Notes: generated by a model not told the origin, from the sequence alone. Positions 1 to 9,433 are shown, counted from the first letter of the stretch. The stretch is 51,648 nt of DNA from Candidatus Methanimicrococcus labiotermitis (GCA_009784005.1 WRCE01000009.1:1-51648); one strand, 5' to 3'. Made by a program: numbers and translations.

Positions 1-153
1 GAGATATCTATTAACTGTTTTTCGTTCTAAATCCACTATTTGGGATATTTGTGTTGCATTCAGATCTAAAGCAAAAAGCTTTACAATTTGCCTAAATTTA
101 GGCTCAGAAATTTTTGAACGATTAGCATATTTATTTTTCAGTTGCATGATCAT
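1..153 (-). CDS. IS1595-like transposase, N-terminal part (runs off left edge)
   Basis: The reverse strand reads an open frame from ATG at 153 (second in-frame ATG at 147) to base 1 without a stop. It begins MIMQLKNKYANRSKISEPKF and continues with a helix-turn-helix-like stretch (LNATQISQIVDLERKTVNRYL). Archaeal IS1595/ISXO2-type transposases commonly start this way, with an NKY-NRSKIS motif followed by an HTH that binds the element ends. Only 51 residues lie in the window, so the catalytic domain and the intactness of the element cannot be judged. The family call rests on N-terminal motif recognition alone. Confidence 0.6.
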   Translation of the reverse strand, partial: MIMQLKNKYANRSKISEPKFRQIVKLFALDLNATQISQIVDLERKTVNRYL

Positions 154-310
154 GATTTGAACACCAAATTATTTAGCTGTTCTACTCGTGACCCATTTAT
201 TTTAATAGAAGATGTAACGGGAGATGTAACAGGAGATATAATGGGAGATATAAACGGGAGACGGAGTCTACGTATAATCTCATCAATGCTTCCGTCTCAA
301 TGAAAAAGAA
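154..310. other. Gap beside the transposase with short GGAGAT repeats
   Basis: This AT-rich stretch lies between the transposase start and the terminator of the first PGF-CTERM gene. Bases 205-275 hold imperfect copies of GGGAGATGTAAC / GGGAGATATAA. The insertion-sequence terminal repeat probably lies here, but without the other end it cannot be defined. No gene is seen. Confidence 0.4.
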
Positions 311-340
311 AACGGGGCGCGGAAAGCACCCCGTTAAGAG
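311..340 (-). terminator. Hairpin downstream of the first PGF-CTERM gene
   Basis: Bases 311-320 and 326-335 pair as AACGGGGYGC / GCRCCCCGTT around a 5-nt loop. On the minus strand the one imperfect pair is a U-G wobble, which suits a transcript of the gene at 423-1361. A related hairpin sits in the same place after the paralogue (about 1540-1565). Confidence 0.5.
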
Positions 341-422
341 CATTTTGACGGTTCCACTGTTGAAATATTGGAACCTGAGTCAAAAGGCGAAGGGAGTAAT
401 TTTAGTTTGAGGAAAGCCCCGG

Positions 423-1361
423 TCAAACTTTCCTTCTTTTTGTTATAATACCTGCTGCCAGAATCGCGCAAACGGCGATTAAAATGCCGAATCCGGGAAT
501 TTCCGCTTCTTCTTTTAATCTCATTTCCATGGATTCCGTTGAAAAATTGATATAATTCTCAAGGGCGCTCAAAAATTCTTCTTCAATTTTTTTGTCTTCT
601 TTGACCGCGTTCGTTAACATGTCAATACCCAGAAGATATTCTTCCTTGCCTCTTTCCCATGAATAGCGGTTTGAATTGTATCCGATTGTCATTCCCAAAT
701 CATAATAAATAACGGCTTGGGCTCTGAATTCCCCTCTGAGAATTACCAATTCTTCCATTTTGGAGATATGTTTTTCTTCCAACTCTAAATATTTTTTCGC
801 GTTCTCATAGGACTTATTTCCCGCATTTATTTCTCTTATAAATATTAATGCTTCATCTCTGTTTTCTTTTAAATCCTGATACATATCCCTTACTTTTTTA
901 TTGACTTCAATTATTTCAGCGAATTTTGGTTCGGATTTCATCACTTCAGAAGAAGCTTCAACGGTTTTTACCTCTGTATCCATCCAACTTTGTTGTTGTG
1001 CGTAATATTCAGAGTCGTTTTTTAATCTGTTCATAAGTTGCGGAGAATTAATTTCAGCCACCGCATGAGCGGTTATTATTTTCTTTGCGGTTTCTATATC
1101 GTTTATGACTTTCCCGGTCTTCGAATCTACAACAAGGGGGCCGGTTGTCATGCCCTCCTCTCCAATCGGGAAGTACTCAATGAGTATGTAAGGGTGTCCC
1201 AGATATGTATACGGCCCGTAAATCTCAAAAAATTCATTCGAGAATTTATGATTCTCGGCGATTTTGTTTATTTCGTTCTCGCTGACCGCGCCGAATACGG
1301 GAATTGAAAACAGCGAAAGTATTAGCAATAATACGCATAAGATGTACAGCAATCGTTTCAT
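423..1361 (-). CDS. PGF-CTERM surface protein, copy 1
   Basis: This 312-residue protein has an N-terminal signal peptide (basic MKRLLY, a hydrophobic run to about residue 24) and ends in PGFGILIAV, a hydrophobic segment and KRRKV. That tail is the PGF-CTERM sorting signal, which archaeosortase A processes to a lipid-linked cell-surface protein. The middle has no cysteines; it is charged and largely helical, with E/K-rich stretches (residues about 150-290) that could form coiled coils. I do not recognise its function. The ATG is supported by GGAG about 10 nt upstream, and a TATA-like box lies at 1434-1445. It is paralogous to the gene at 1657-2613, with both flanks also duplicated. Confidence 0.8.
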   Translation of the reverse strand: MKRLLYILCVLLLILSLFSIPVFGAVSENEINKIAENHKFSNEFFEIYGPYTYLGHPYILIEYFPIGEEGMTTGPLVVDSKTGKVINDIETAKKIITAHAVAEINSPQLMNRLKNDSEYYAQQQSWMDTEVKTVEASSEVMKSEPKFAEIIEVNKKVRDMYQDLKENRDEALIFIREINAGNKSYENAKKYLELEEKHISKMEELVILRGEFRAQAVIYYDLGMTIGYNSNRYSWERGKEEYLLGIDMLTNAVKEDKKIEEEFLSALENYINFSTESMEMRLKEEAEIPGFGILIAVCAILAAGIITKRRKV

Positions 1362-1433
1362 ATTCTAACCGCTCCGAATTTTTCAATGTTGACTTTGTCA
1401 AAATGTAAAGTCGGTTAACAAAAGGACGTTATA

Positions 1434-1445
1434 ATTTATATATAT
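1434..1445 (-). promoter_or_regulatory. TATA-like box for PGF-CTERM copy 1
   Basis: The minus strand reads TATATATAAATT about 75 nt upstream of the start codon. The same sequence and spacing occur before copy 2 (2728-2738), so the promoter was duplicated with the gene. Confidence 0.45.
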
Positions 1446-1539
1446 TTTTCTGCAGTTATTTTTATACATATATGGGCAGAAATATATTGCCGGCAGAAAC
1501 CTTACATACATCTAATCTGTACTCTGCCTCAACGAAAAA

Positions 1540-1566
1540 GAAAGTGGGGCGGTGTAGGCACCCCGA
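1540..1566 (-). terminator. Hairpin downstream of PGF-CTERM copy 2
   Basis: On the minus strand GGGGUG pairs with CGCCCC (one wobble). It is equivalent in position and sequence to the hairpin at 311-335. It closes the transcript of the gene ending at 1657. Confidence 0.4.
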
Positions 1567-1656
1567 TAAGTGAATTTTGGCGTTTTCCCGGCCATGAAAT
1601 ATTGAAACCGGAGCCGAAAGGTGAAGGGAGTAATTTCTGTTTGAAGAAAACCGGAC

Positions 1657-2613
1657 TCAAACTTTCCTTCTTTTTGTTATAATACCTGCTGCCAGAATCG
1701 CGCAAACGGCGATTAAAATGCCGAATCCGGGAATGTCCGCTTCTTCTTTTAATCTTGCTTCTTCTTTTAATCTCATTTCCGCGGCTTTCGTTAAAGAATT
1801 GATATAATCCTCAAGGTCGCTCAAAAATTCTTCTTCAATTTTTATTTCTTCTTTGACCGCGTTTGTCATCCTGTCAATACCGGCAAGATATTCATCCCGG
1901 GCTTTTTCCCATGAATAACGGTTTGCATTGTATCCGATTGTCGTTCCCAAATCATAATAAATAACGGTTTGGGCTCTGAGTTCCCCTCGGAGAATGACTG
2001 ATTCTTCCATTTTGGAGATATGTTTTTCTTCCAATTCCAAATATTTTTTCGCGTTCTCATAGGACTTGTTTCCCGCATCTATTTCTCTCAGAAGTATTAA
2101 TGCTTCATCTCTGTTTTCTTTTAAATCCAGATACATGTCCCTGACTTTTATATTGGCTTTTATAATTTCAGCGAATTCCGGTTTGGATTTCATTAATTCA
2201 GAAGAATTTTCAACGACTTTTACATCTTCATTCATCATGTTTTGACGATTTGCATAATATTCAGAGTCGTTTTTCAATGAGTTCATATGTTGCGGAGAAA
2301 TAATTGAAACCACAGCGTGAGCAGTTATTATTTTTTTTGAGGTTTCGACATCGTTTATGATTTTTCCGGTTTCGAAATCTACAATAAGAGCGCCGGTTGC
2401 CATATCCCCCTCTCCGATCGGAAAGTACTCAATGAGCATGTAAGGGTGTCCCAGATATGTGTATGGTCCGTAAATCTCAAAAAATTCATTCGAAAATTTA
2501 TGACTTTCAACGATATTTTTTATTTCGTTTTCGCTGACCGCGCCGAATACGGGAATTGAAAACAGCGAAAGTATTAACAATAATACGCATAAGATGTACA
2601 GTAATTGTTTCAT
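1657..2613 (-). CDS. PGF-CTERM surface protein, copy 2
   Basis: The protein has 318 residues from the preferred start MKQLLYILCVLL at 2613, which has GGAG about 10 nt upstream and aligns with the start of copy 1. A longer frame to 2682 would add 23 residues encoded by low-complexity repeats and is less likely. It has the same signal peptide, helical charged middle and PGFGILIAV-type sorting tail as copy 1. Differences are scattered substitutions plus a small in-frame duplication near the C-terminus (RLKEEA twice, about 20 residues before PGF). It is presumably anchored at the cell surface after archaeosortase cleavage. Function unknown. Confidence 0.8.
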   Translation of the reverse strand: MKQLLYILCVLLLILSLFSIPVFGAVSENEIKNIVESHKFSNEFFEIYGPYTYLGHPYMLIEYFPIGEGDMATGALIVDFETGKIINDVETSKKIITAHAVVSIISPQHMNSLKNDSEYYANRQNMMNEDVKVVENSSELMKSKPEFAEIIKANIKVRDMYLDLKENRDEALILLREIDAGNKSYENAKKYLELEEKHISKMEESVILRGELRAQTVIYYDLGTTIGYNANRYSWEKARDEYLAGIDRMTNAVKEEIKIEEEFLSDLEDYINSLTKAAEMRLKEEARLKEEADIPGFGILIAVCAILAAGIITKRRKV

Positions 2614-2727
2614 TTCTGACCGCTCCAAATCTCTCAATGTTGAATTTGTCAATGTTGATTTTGTCAATGATGAATTTGTCAATGTTTAATTTGTCAAAAT
2701 GTAAAGTCGGTTAAAAAAAAAGTCGTT

Positions 2728-2738
2728 AATTTATATAT
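2728..2738 (-). promoter_or_regulatory. TATA-like box for PGF-CTERM copy 2
   Basis: ATATATAAATT on the minus strand, matching the box before copy 1. The sequence further upstream (about 2760-2820) also matches the region at 1460-1522. Confidence 0.45.
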
Positions 2739-2820
2739 GTTTTTTTCACAGTTATTTTTCTGCATATACCGGCAGAAACATATTGCCGGCAGAAACCTTA
2801 TATACATCTAATCTGTATTA

Positions 2821-3118
2821 CAAACTCCTTTCACAGGACATCTATTTGTGGTTCGGCTTTCAGCTGAACATTTGTGTGCTGTGAATTTCTGCATCATTAA
2901 GCGATTAATGACAGACGAATTTATACGAATTCATACAAATTCACACGAATTCAAACGAATTCATATGATTTCATAATTCATTTCAGTTAAGTATTCAATA
3001 TTGGGTGATTCTCTCATTCATTTTGCGTATTTGCATTTACATACAATTTACTTAGATATTCATTAAAAATTTACATAATTACATAAATTCAGATCAAATT
3101 TTAGTTGAGGAGCTAGTT
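2821..3118. other. AT-rich leader region of the ribosomal cluster
   Basis: No gene is seen. Bases about 2912-2975 hold degenerate copies of ACGAATTCATA. The stretch from 3040 to 3100 is very AT-rich and probably contains the promoter. GGAGC at 3109-3113 is the ribosome binding site of the uL18 gene. Confidence 0.4.
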
Positions 3119-3637
3119 ATGGCAACAGGACCAAGATATAAGGTTCCCATGAGAAGAAGAAGAGAGGGGCGGACCAATTACCACTCCCGTCTCGCGCTCC
3201 TTCTCTCTAAAGAGGACCGCGTTGTCGTGCGTAAAAGCACACGCAATGTTCAAATACAGCTTATAGCCCCAACTCCGGTCGGCGATGTCACATTTTCATC
3301 TGCCATCTCTACCGAACTCGGAAAATACGGCTATAACGGACCGACAGGAAACACAACGGCAGCATACTTAACAGGTTTGCTTTTCGGACTTCGTACACTC
3401 GATAACGGATACGAATTCGGCATTCTTGATATCGGGCTTCATGCATCAACGTCGGGCTCACGCATCTACGCCGCTTTAAAAGGCATCGTTGACGCAGGCT
3501 TTGACATCCCCCACGACGAATCCGTCTTCCCGTCCGATGAACGCATTCGCGGAGAAGTCGCGGCCGAGTATAACGGCTCTGATCTGCCGGCACAGTTCGA
3601 CGCAGCAGTCGAGAAAATCAAAGCGGAGTTCAAGTGA
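3119..3637 (+). CDS. rpl18p: 50S ribosomal protein uL18
   Basis: The 172-residue protein matches archaeal uL18, the 5S rRNA-binding protein of the large subunit. It has the basic N-terminus [21 protein letters not shown] and the [17 protein letters not shown] and [18 protein letters not shown] blocks typical of the family. It is followed after a few bases by uS5, uL30 and uL15, the standard archaeal order. Unusually it is the first gene here: the genes that normally precede it in archaea (uL6, eL32, eL19) are absent, and about 500 bp separates it from an unrelated gene. Confidence 0.96.
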   Translation: MATGPRYKVPMRRRREGRTNYHSRLALLLSKEDRVVVRKSTRNVQIQLIAPTPVGDVTFSSAISTELGKYGYNGPTGNTTAAYLTGLLFGLRTLDNGYEFGILDIGLHASTSGSRIYAALKGIVDAGFDIPHDESVFPSDERIRGEVAAEYNGSDLPAQFDAAVEKIKAEFK

Positions 3638-3642
3638 GAAAC

Positions 3643-4272
3643 ATGGCTTACAATGAAGACGAATGGGTCCCAAAGACAAGACTCGGAAGACTTGTCGCTG
3701 ACGGACAAATCACAACAATGGAAAACGCTCTCAAATCCCGTTACCCCTTAAGAGAACCCCAAATCGTGGACGCGCTCTTGCCGGGATTGGAAGACGAAGT
3801 TCTTGACATTAATATGGTTCAGAGAATGACTGACTCCGGCAGACGTGTCAAATTCAGAGCGACCGTCATTGTCGGAAACGGCGAAGGCTACGTCGGTATC
3901 GGCCAGGGCAAAGACGTTCAGGTCGGAAACGCCATCAAAAAGGCGATCGACGCCGCAAAATTGAACATCACCCACATCAGCCGCGGCTGCGGTTCATGGG
4001 AATGCGCATGCGGTAAAGAACACACTGTTCCCTACGAAGCCACCGGTAAAATCGGCAGTGTCGTCGTGACATTGATCCCTGCCCCGAGAGGCCTTGGTAT
4101 CGCTGCCGGTAACACCGCCAGAAAAGTGCTTGAAAAAGCCGGTATCAAAGACGTTTGGACACAAACTTTCGGAACCACCCGTACCACATTAAACTTCGCC
4201 AAAGCGACTTTTGAAGCTTTGAACAACGTGAACACGATGCGAATGCCTAAAAAAGGCGGCGGAGGCGTTTAA
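3643..4272 (+). CDS. rps5p: 30S ribosomal protein uS5
   Basis: Small-subunit protein uS5 of about 209 residues, with the N-terminal double-stranded RNA-binding fold ([23 protein letters not shown]) and the C-terminal [25 protein letters not shown] region. The start at ATG 3643 ([15 protein letters not shown]) agrees with archaeal homologues. An in-frame GTG at 3634 that overlaps the uL18 stop would add three residues. It contains the [10 protein letters not shown] block seen in archaeal S5 proteins. Confidence 0.96.
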   Translation: MAYNEDEWVPKTRLGRLVADGQITTMENALKSRYPLREPQIVDALLPGLEDEVLDINMVQRMTDSGRRVKFRATVIVGNGEGYVGIGQGKDVQVGNAIKKAIDAAKLNITHISRGCGSWECACGKEHTVPYEATGKIGSVVVTLIPAPRGLGIAAGNTARKVLEKAGIKDVWTQTFGTTRTTLNFAKATFEALNNVNTMRMPKKGGGGV

Positions 4273-4274
4273 AC

Positions 4275-4736
4275 ATGTACGCAGTTATCAGAATCAAAGG
4301 ATCCGTCGCAGTCAGAGGTTCCATTGCGGACACTCTTTCAATGCTTCGCCTTCACAAAGTGAATCACTGCGTTTTCCTTCCGGAAAATGATGTGTACAAA
4401 GGCATGATCCAAAAATCCAAAGACTACATCGCGTACGGCACTGTTGACGCACAAATCGTCGCGGAAATTTTGGAAACCCGCGGCAGACTTGAGGGCGGCG
4501 AACGCTTAACCGATGCGTACATCGCTGAAACGACCTCCTGCGCGTCTATTAAAGAATTTGCCGAGGCTTTTGTCGCCGGCAAAATCGCGATTAAGGACGT
4601 TCCCGCGTTAAAGCCGGTCTTTCGGCTTCACCCGCCGAGAAAAGGACACGCCGGAATAAAGAGAACCGTTCAGCAAGGCGGCGTTCTCGGAAATCACGGT
4701 GAAGACATTGAGACGCTTTTGCACAAAATGAGATAA
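4275..4736 (+). CDS. rpl30p: 50S ribosomal protein uL30
   Basis: The 153 residues begin [34 protein letters not shown], the uL30 fold. The C-terminal [26 protein letters not shown] segment is typical of the long archaeal/eukaryotic L7/L30 form. It starts three bases after the uS5 stop, so translation is probably coupled. Confidence 0.95.
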   Translation: MYAVIRIKGSVAVRGSIADTLSMLRLHKVNHCVFLPENDVYKGMIQKSKDYIAYGTVDAQIVAEILETRGRLEGGERLTDAYIAETTSCASIKEFAEAFVAGKIAIKDVPALKPVFRLHPPRKGHAGIKRTVQQGGVLGNHGEDIETLLHKMR

Positions 4737-4746
4737 GGTGGTTAAA

Positions 4747-5235
4747 ATGGGACACATCAGAACTAAAAAGTACAGAGGATCACGCACCTGCGGCGGCGGC
4801 ACACACAAGAACAGAAGAGGCGCCGGCAACCGCGGAGGCCGCGGACGCGCAGGCGGCAACGCCCACCACTTCATCCGCGCCATGCGCGAAGGCTACCGCC
4901 CCGGTTATATCTACAAAGGATTTACAAGACCGGCAGCTGTTGACCACCCCGTGTTCATCGTCAATGTCGGCGAACTCGACGAATTGGTCGACTTCCTTTT
5001 CGAAAACGAAGCGGAATACATTACAAAAGACGGCGACACTTTTACCGTTGATCTTTACAGCATCGGAATCGACAAAGTCCTCGGAAGCGGCAGAGTGACC
5101 AAGAAAATGGTCGTCAAAGCCGAAATGTTCTCCGCGTCCGCCCGCGCAAAAATCGAAGCGGTCGGCGGCGAATGCGAAGAAGTCACTGACTTTGAAGATG
5201 ACTTTGAAGAAGAAGAAGCCGAAGACGACGCGTAA
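4747..5235 (+). CDS. rpl15p: 50S ribosomal protein uL15
   Basis: Archaeal uL15 of about 162 residues, starting [18 protein letters not shown] and followed by the basic Gly/Arg-rich arm ([21 protein letters not shown]). The ATG at 4747 is preferred over GTG 4738 because AAGGTGG at 4735-4741 is the ribosome binding site and the homologous start fits. The tail (about residues 148-162) is strongly acidic ([13 protein letters not shown]), longer than I expect for this protein. It is the last gene before a gap of almost 500 bp and secY. Confidence 0.94.
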   Translation: MGHIRTKKYRGSRTCGGGTHKNRRGAGNRGGRGRAGGNAHHFIRAMREGYRPGYIYKGFTRPAAVDHPVFIVNVGELDELVDFLFENEAEYITKDGDTFTVDLYSIGIDKVLGSGRVTKKMVVKAEMFSASARAKIEAVGGECEEVTDFEDDFEEEEAEDDA

Positions 5236-5727
5236 GCCAAGAAGAAGAGTGACAGAGTAATCAAAAAGAGTAATCAAAGAAGACAAAGAAGAGGCAAAGA
5301 CAGCGCGTAAGCCCTTTGTTTCTTTTTTTTATTCTTTTTATTCTTTTTTTATTCCTTTTTCATTCCTTTTTCAATTTCATTTTTCCGGCAAGCGGACGTT
5401 TTTTTTAAAACGTCGGATGCTGTCCGGAGATGCCCGAAATTATAAAAGTTTCTATCTCTTCAATACAATAATATATTAATACTATTAGTCGCTATCATTT
5501 TCATCTTTATCATCCCTATTATTCTTTTATACAGAAATAATCGGGTTTAATTCAATTTCACAAACGATTGACCGTTAATTTTGTAAACGGTTTATTACAG
5601 AATAACAGAATTATTACAGAATAACAGAATTATTACAGAATAACAGAATTCAGTTTCAATATTTCAATCCAAAGAAAGCCGGCTGAAAGCTTCAGTCTGC
5701 TGTTTTTGTTTTAAGTCAGGTGTCATC
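5236..5727. repeat. Gap before secY: poly-T run and a 19-bp tandem repeat (three copies)
   Basis: After uL15 there is a purine stretch with AAGAAGAG copies, then T-rich blocks (5318-5390), which in archaea can end transcription. Bases 5592-5648 hold three exact copies of TTATTACAGAATAACAGAA. The secY ribosome binding site AGGTG is at 5718-5722. No gene is seen. Confidence 0.6.
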
Positions 5728-7209
5728 ATGAGTTTCAGGAGTGTTTTGGAGCCTATTTTTGAAAGGTTACCCGCTATCGCCAGACCTGAAAAACAAGTGT
5801 TGTTCAAAAATAAAGTGATGTGGACGCTTGCGATTCTCGCGCTTTATTTCATTTTAACGAACATTCCCTTGTTTGGTATGTCGGCCGAATCGATCGATTT
5901 ATTTGCGCATTATCGCGCGTTCTTTGCGGGCGCGACGGGTTCACTGCTCGTTCTCGGTATCGGCCCGATTGTGACAGCATCCATTATTCTCCAATTATTG
6001 GTCGGCGGCGACATCATCCATTTGGATTTGACTGACCCGAAAGACCAATCCTTTTTCCAAGGCGCTCAGAAGTTCCTTGTTCTCGTTATGATTGTCCTTG
6101 AGACACTGCCCCAGCTTTTCGGTTATATTAAACCTGACCCCGAATTGGCGGGCCTGCTCGGTGTCGAGCTGTCGGTTATTACAATGTTCCTGTTCGTTCA
6201 GATTTGTATCGGCGGTCTTCTCATTATGTTTATGGACGAAGTTATCTCCAAGTGGGGTATCGGCTCCGGTATCAGTCTTTTCATCGTTGCCGGTGTTTCT
6301 CAGTCCATCGTTACCGGTCTGATTAACTGGATTCCGGGAACGGACGGTCTTGCCGTCGGTATCATCCCGAAATGGATTCAGTTGATTTCCAGCGGTGAAC
6401 TCAGCGCGCTGTTTACGACATCGGATGGGTTGATGTACCTGTTCATCAGCGGCGGTATATTGGCGCTTATATCAACGGTTGCCATCTTTATCATTGTCGT
6501 TTACGTTGAGAGTGTCAGGATTGAAATTCCGCTTTCTCACACTTCCGTTCGCGGCGCCCGCGGCAAATTCCCGGTCAAGCTGATTTACGCTTCCGTTTTG
6601 CCGATGATTTTGGTCCGCGCTCTTCAGGCAAACATTCAGTTGGTCGGGGTTCTTTTGGCAGGCAGGGGCATTACGGTCCTCGGCGAATACTCCGGCGCGA
6701 CGCCTGTTAACGGTGTTATGTATTATTTATCGGCAATCAACAGCCCGACGGATTGGATTCCGTCATATGTTGCGGCAAATTTCGCCTCAATGGGCTATCC
6801 CGCGCCCGCCGTGTGGCAAATTGTGCTTCACGTCGGCGTTGACGCTTTCTTGCTGGTGGCCGGCGGTATCATTTTCGCTCTTTTCTGGATTGAAACGACG
6901 GGCATGGGCGCCAAACAAACGGCTAAAAAGATTTACAACTCAGGAATGCAGGTTCCGGGTTTCAGAAACAACATCGCGTCTATTGAAAAGTATATGCAGC
7001 GCTACATCCCCAAAGTCACCATCATCGGAGGCGCCTTCATCGGTCTTTTGACTGTGTTTGCCAGTTTGCTGGGTACAGTCGGAAGCGCGGGCGGTACGGG
7101 TCTGTTGCTGACGGTCAGTATCGTGTATCGTTTGTATGAAGACTTAGCGTCCGAGCAGCTGATGGAAATGCATCCGATGTTGCGGTCGTTCCTCGGTAAA
7201 GAGTCTTGA
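5728..7209 (+). CDS. secY: Preprotein translocase subunit SecY
   Basis: This 493-residue polytopic membrane protein is the channel subunit of the Sec translocon, which moves unfolded proteins across the cytoplasmic membrane. About ten membrane segments can be counted. The N-terminus (PIFERLPAIARPEKQVLFKNK) and the SHTSVRGARGKFPVKLIYASVLPMILV block, a cytosolic loop that contacts the ribosome, are typical of archaeal SecY. The plug region (GIGPIVTASIILQLL) is intact. It lies downstream of the ribosomal proteins as usual in archaea, though with a larger gap and its own strong terminator. Confidence 0.97.
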   Translation: MSFRSVLEPIFERLPAIARPEKQVLFKNKVMWTLAILALYFILTNIPLFGMSAESIDLFAHYRAFFAGATGSLLVLGIGPIVTASIILQLLVGGDIIHLDLTDPKDQSFFQGAQKFLVLVMIVLETLPQLFGYIKPDPELAGLLGVELSVITMFLFVQICIGGLLIMFMDEVISKWGIGSGISLFIVAGVSQSIVTGLINWIPGTDGLAVGIIPKWIQLISSGELSALFTTSDGLMYLFISGGILALISTVAIFIIVVYVESVRIEIPLSHTSVRGARGKFPVKLIYASVLPMILVRALQANIQLVGVLLAGRGITVLGEYSGATPVNGVMYYLSAINSPTDWIPSYVAANFASMGYPAPAVWQIVLHVGVDAFLLVAGGIIFALFWIETTGMGAKQTAKKIYNSGMQVPGFRNNIASIEKYMQRYIPKVTIIGGAFIGLLTVFASLLGTVGSAGGTGLLLTVSIVYRLYEDLASEQLMEMHPMLRSFLGKES

Positions 7210-7241
7210 CGGACGATTGAATCGGCGATTAAAATTAATTT

Positions 7242-7279
7242 AAAGATTCGAGCAAAACCGCTCGAATCTTTTTTTTTGG
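7242..7279 (+). terminator. Strong hairpin plus T-run after secY
   Basis: AAAGATTCGAGC at 7242-7253 pairs perfectly with GCTCGAATCTTT at 7260-7271 around a 6-nt loop. It is followed by a run of T. This looks like a factor-independent terminator. Confidence 0.75.
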
Positions 7280-7331
7280 ATTTTTGAATCTTTGGATTTT
7301 TGAATCTTTGGATTTTTGAATCTTTGGATTT
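7276..7331. repeat. 16-bp tandem repeat after the secY terminator
   Basis: Three exact copies plus a partial of TTGGATTTTTGAATCT, starting in the T-run of the terminator. Confidence 0.85.
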
Positions 7332-7452
7332 TTTGTTTTTGGATTTTCTTATATCTTGAAGCGGAATCCTTTTAATAAAAAAAGTGGTATTCGTTTTACT
7401 TTCTGTTGTTTGATTTTAACATTTTCGCGTCAATTTATCAGGTGATTTAGTC

Positions 7453-8100
7453 ATGGATATCATTTTATTCGGTCCCCCCGGTGCAGGTAAAGGGACTCAG
7501 GCTCAAAAGCTTTCTCAAAAATACCGCATTCCTCAGATTTCCACGGGCGACATCCTTCGAGCGAATGTCAAAGAGGGCACGGCGCTCGGTTTGGAAGCTA
7601 AAAAGTACATGGACGCAGGCGAACTTGTCCCCGACGCCGTTTTGATCGGCATTATCAAAAACCGGCTTCTTGAAGCCGACTGCGCGAACGGTTTTCTATT
7701 GGACGGCTACCCGCGAACGATTCCTCAGGCCGACGCGCTGACAGTCATTTTGGATGAAATAAAAAAGCCAATCGACGCCGTCATCAATATCATCGTTCCG
7801 ACCGACATTTTAATCGAACGTCTTTCCGGCCGCTGGATGTGTTCCTGCGGCGCCAGCCATCACATTGTTTTCAACCCGCCAAAGTCTGAAGGGATTTGCG
7901 ACACCTGCGGCGGCACCCTGTTCCAAAGACCCGACGACACGTCTGACGCCGTTTCCAACCGCTTGGACGTCTATCAAAAACAGACGGCGCCGCTGGTTGA
8001 TTATTATAAAAAGAAAAACCTGCTGAAAGACGTTGATGGCACAAAAGACATTGACGCCGTTTTCGCGAACATCGACACGTTGGTCGCACCATTTAAATAA
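7453..8100 (+). CDS. adk: Adenylate kinase with zinc-type LID
   Basis: The 215-residue protein interconverts ATP + AMP and 2 ADP. It shows the P-loop GPPGAGKGTQ (residues 7-16), the AMP-binding QISTGDILR and LDGYPRTIPQA motifs, and a LID with four cysteines (WMCSCG and CDTCGG) that should bind structural zinc. The first pair is spaced C-x-C, not the usual C-x2-C. This is the bacterial-like Adk family, as found in Methanosarcinales. The ribosome binding site AGGTGA lies 8 nt before the ATG. Confidence 0.95.
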   Translation: MDIILFGPPGAGKGTQAQKLSQKYRIPQISTGDILRANVKEGTALGLEAKKYMDAGELVPDAVLIGIIKNRLLEADCANGFLLDGYPRTIPQADALTVILDEIKKPIDAVINIIVPTDILIERLSGRWMCSCGASHHIVFNPPKSEGICDTCGGTLFQRPDDTSDAVSNRLDVYQKQTAPLVDYYKKKNLLKDVDGTKDIDAVFANIDTLVAPFK

Positions 8101-8177
8101 GATGTCATAGTCAAGTGTTCAATCACAAGTTCATCACAAAATCTTATTATTTTAATTACAACTCAGGTCGGATTGTT

Positions 8178-8798
8178 TTGGAGAAAAATAAACTCAGAGA
8201 TACGTTGAATAAATTCGTATTAGCCTTTGGTCTCATGCTGTTAATCGGTGTCATGATTCCGTCCGTTCGTGTAGCTATCGGAAGCGGCATGGATATTCTC
8301 ATGTCTCCGGTTTTGGTTGCCGTCGGCGAACAGAATTTTTATCTGATTCTGTCGGTCATGGCGATTATTACAGCCGTTTATTCGTCTCTCATTCAGAAAT
8401 ATGCTGTAGACCAATCCCGCATGGCTGAAGTTCAAGGACGAATGAAAATTTTTCAAAAAGAGATGAAAGAAGCTCGGGCAACTCAAAACACCTACCAGCT
8501 CAAAAAACTGGAAGAGCAGCAAGCTGAGATGATGCAAGAAAATATGAGTGTGATGAAAGAGCAGTTTAAGCCTATGTTTTATATCGTTTTGGTCTCCCTT
8601 CCGTTTTTCATGTGGGCTTATTTCTATATCGGCGGGCATCCGGACGCTTCGATTATTTTTCCGTTCTGGGGTGAACGAGCTTTAAGCGACTCCGTTTTTT
8701 GGATGTTCACTTACTGGATTTATTGGTATTTCATTTCTTCACTGGCCTTTAGTCAGGTTCTCCGAAAGCTTCTGAACATTCGTGCCCCCGGCATGTAA
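8178..8798 (+). CDS. EMC3/TMCO1-like (DUF106) membrane insertase
   Basis: The preferred start is TTG at 8178 (MEKNKLRDTLNKFVLAFG): AGGTCGG at 8165-8171 fits the ribosome binding sites of neighbouring genes (AGGTG), and there is none near the upstream in-frame GTG at 8115. The protein has about 206 residues. It has a membrane segment near residue 20, a second near 60, a charged coiled coil (RMAEVQGRMKIFQKEMKEARATQ) and two C-terminal membrane segments. That is the layout of archaeal DUF106 proteins of the Oxa1/YidC/EMC3 superfamily, which insert membrane proteins. It sits in the conserved secY-adk-DUF106-cmk order. Confidence 0.88.
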   Translation: MEKNKLRDTLNKFVLAFGLMLLIGVMIPSVRVAIGSGMDILMSPVLVAVGEQNFYLILSVMAIITAVYSSLIQKYAVDQSRMAEVQGRMKIFQKEMKEARATQNTYQLKKLEEQQAEMMQENMSVMKEQFKPMFYIVLVSLPFFMWAYFYIGGHPDASIIFPFWGERALSDSVFWMFTYWIYWYFISSLAFSQVLRKLLNIRAPGM

Positions 8799-8843
8799 TG
8801 TTCATTTTTTATTTCAAGTTCGGGTTCATACAGGTGTATCAGT

Positions 8844-9386
8844 ATGATTCTTACAATCAGCGGTCTTCCGGGGACCGGAACAACAACGGTTTCTAAAATT
8901 TTACAAGAACGGGCAGATATGGATTTTATTTCATCAGGTGAAATATTTCGCAGCATTGCTATTGATCTTGGTCTCTCGCTTGATGAATTTGGCAAACTCG
9001 CCGAAAAAGACATTTCTTATGACCGCCAAATCGATGAACGCCAAAAAGAGCTTTCTAAAACAAAAGACAATCTGATTATGGAAGGCCGTCTTGCGGGTCA
9101 TATGTCTCTTGACGCACCGCCGGGGAAAAAAGTTCTTCGCGTTCTTCTCAAAGCGCCGCTTGATATCCGTGTCCGCCGGATTATGCAGCGGGAAAATTCA
9201 TCCTCTTCTTTTAAGTTTGAGCTGGACAAAACAAAAACAAGAGAAGAGTCTGAAAGAATCAGGTATGAGACTTATTACGGGATTGACATTGAGGACATGT
9301 CGGTCTATGATTTGATTATTGATTCATCCAAATTTGACCCTGAAACGATTTCGGATATCATTTTGAAAGCGAAAGCTTGCTTTTGA
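8844..9386 (+). CDS. cmk: Cytidylate (CMP) kinase
   Basis: The 180-residue protein has the P-loop ISGLPGTGTTTVS (residues 5-17). The DFISSGEIFRSIAIDLGLSLDEFGKLAEKD and EGRLAGHM motifs are typical of archaeal CMP kinase, which phosphorylates CMP/dCMP with ATP. The ribosome binding site AGGTG is about 9 nt before ATG. The gene for eL34, often beside cmk in archaea, is not present in the short gap upstream, and eL14, common before cbf5, is also absent. Confidence 0.93.
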   Translation: MILTISGLPGTGTTTVSKILQERADMDFISSGEIFRSIAIDLGLSLDEFGKLAEKDISYDRQIDERQKELSKTKDNLIMEGRLAGHMSLDAPPGKKVLRVLLKAPLDIRVRRIMQRENSSSSFKFELDKTKTREESERIRYETYYGIDIEDMSVYDLIIDSSKFDPETISDIILKAKACF

Positions 9387-9408
9387 TTCCAGCTGAAAAA
9401 AAGGTAAT

Positions 9409-9433
9409 CGGTTCAACCGTATAGGTTGAATCG
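9409..9433. terminator. Hairpin between cmk and the convergent small gene
   Basis: CGGTTCAACC and GGTTGAATCG pair around GTATA with one wobble. Convergent genes flank it, and it could end either transcript. Confidence 0.5.
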
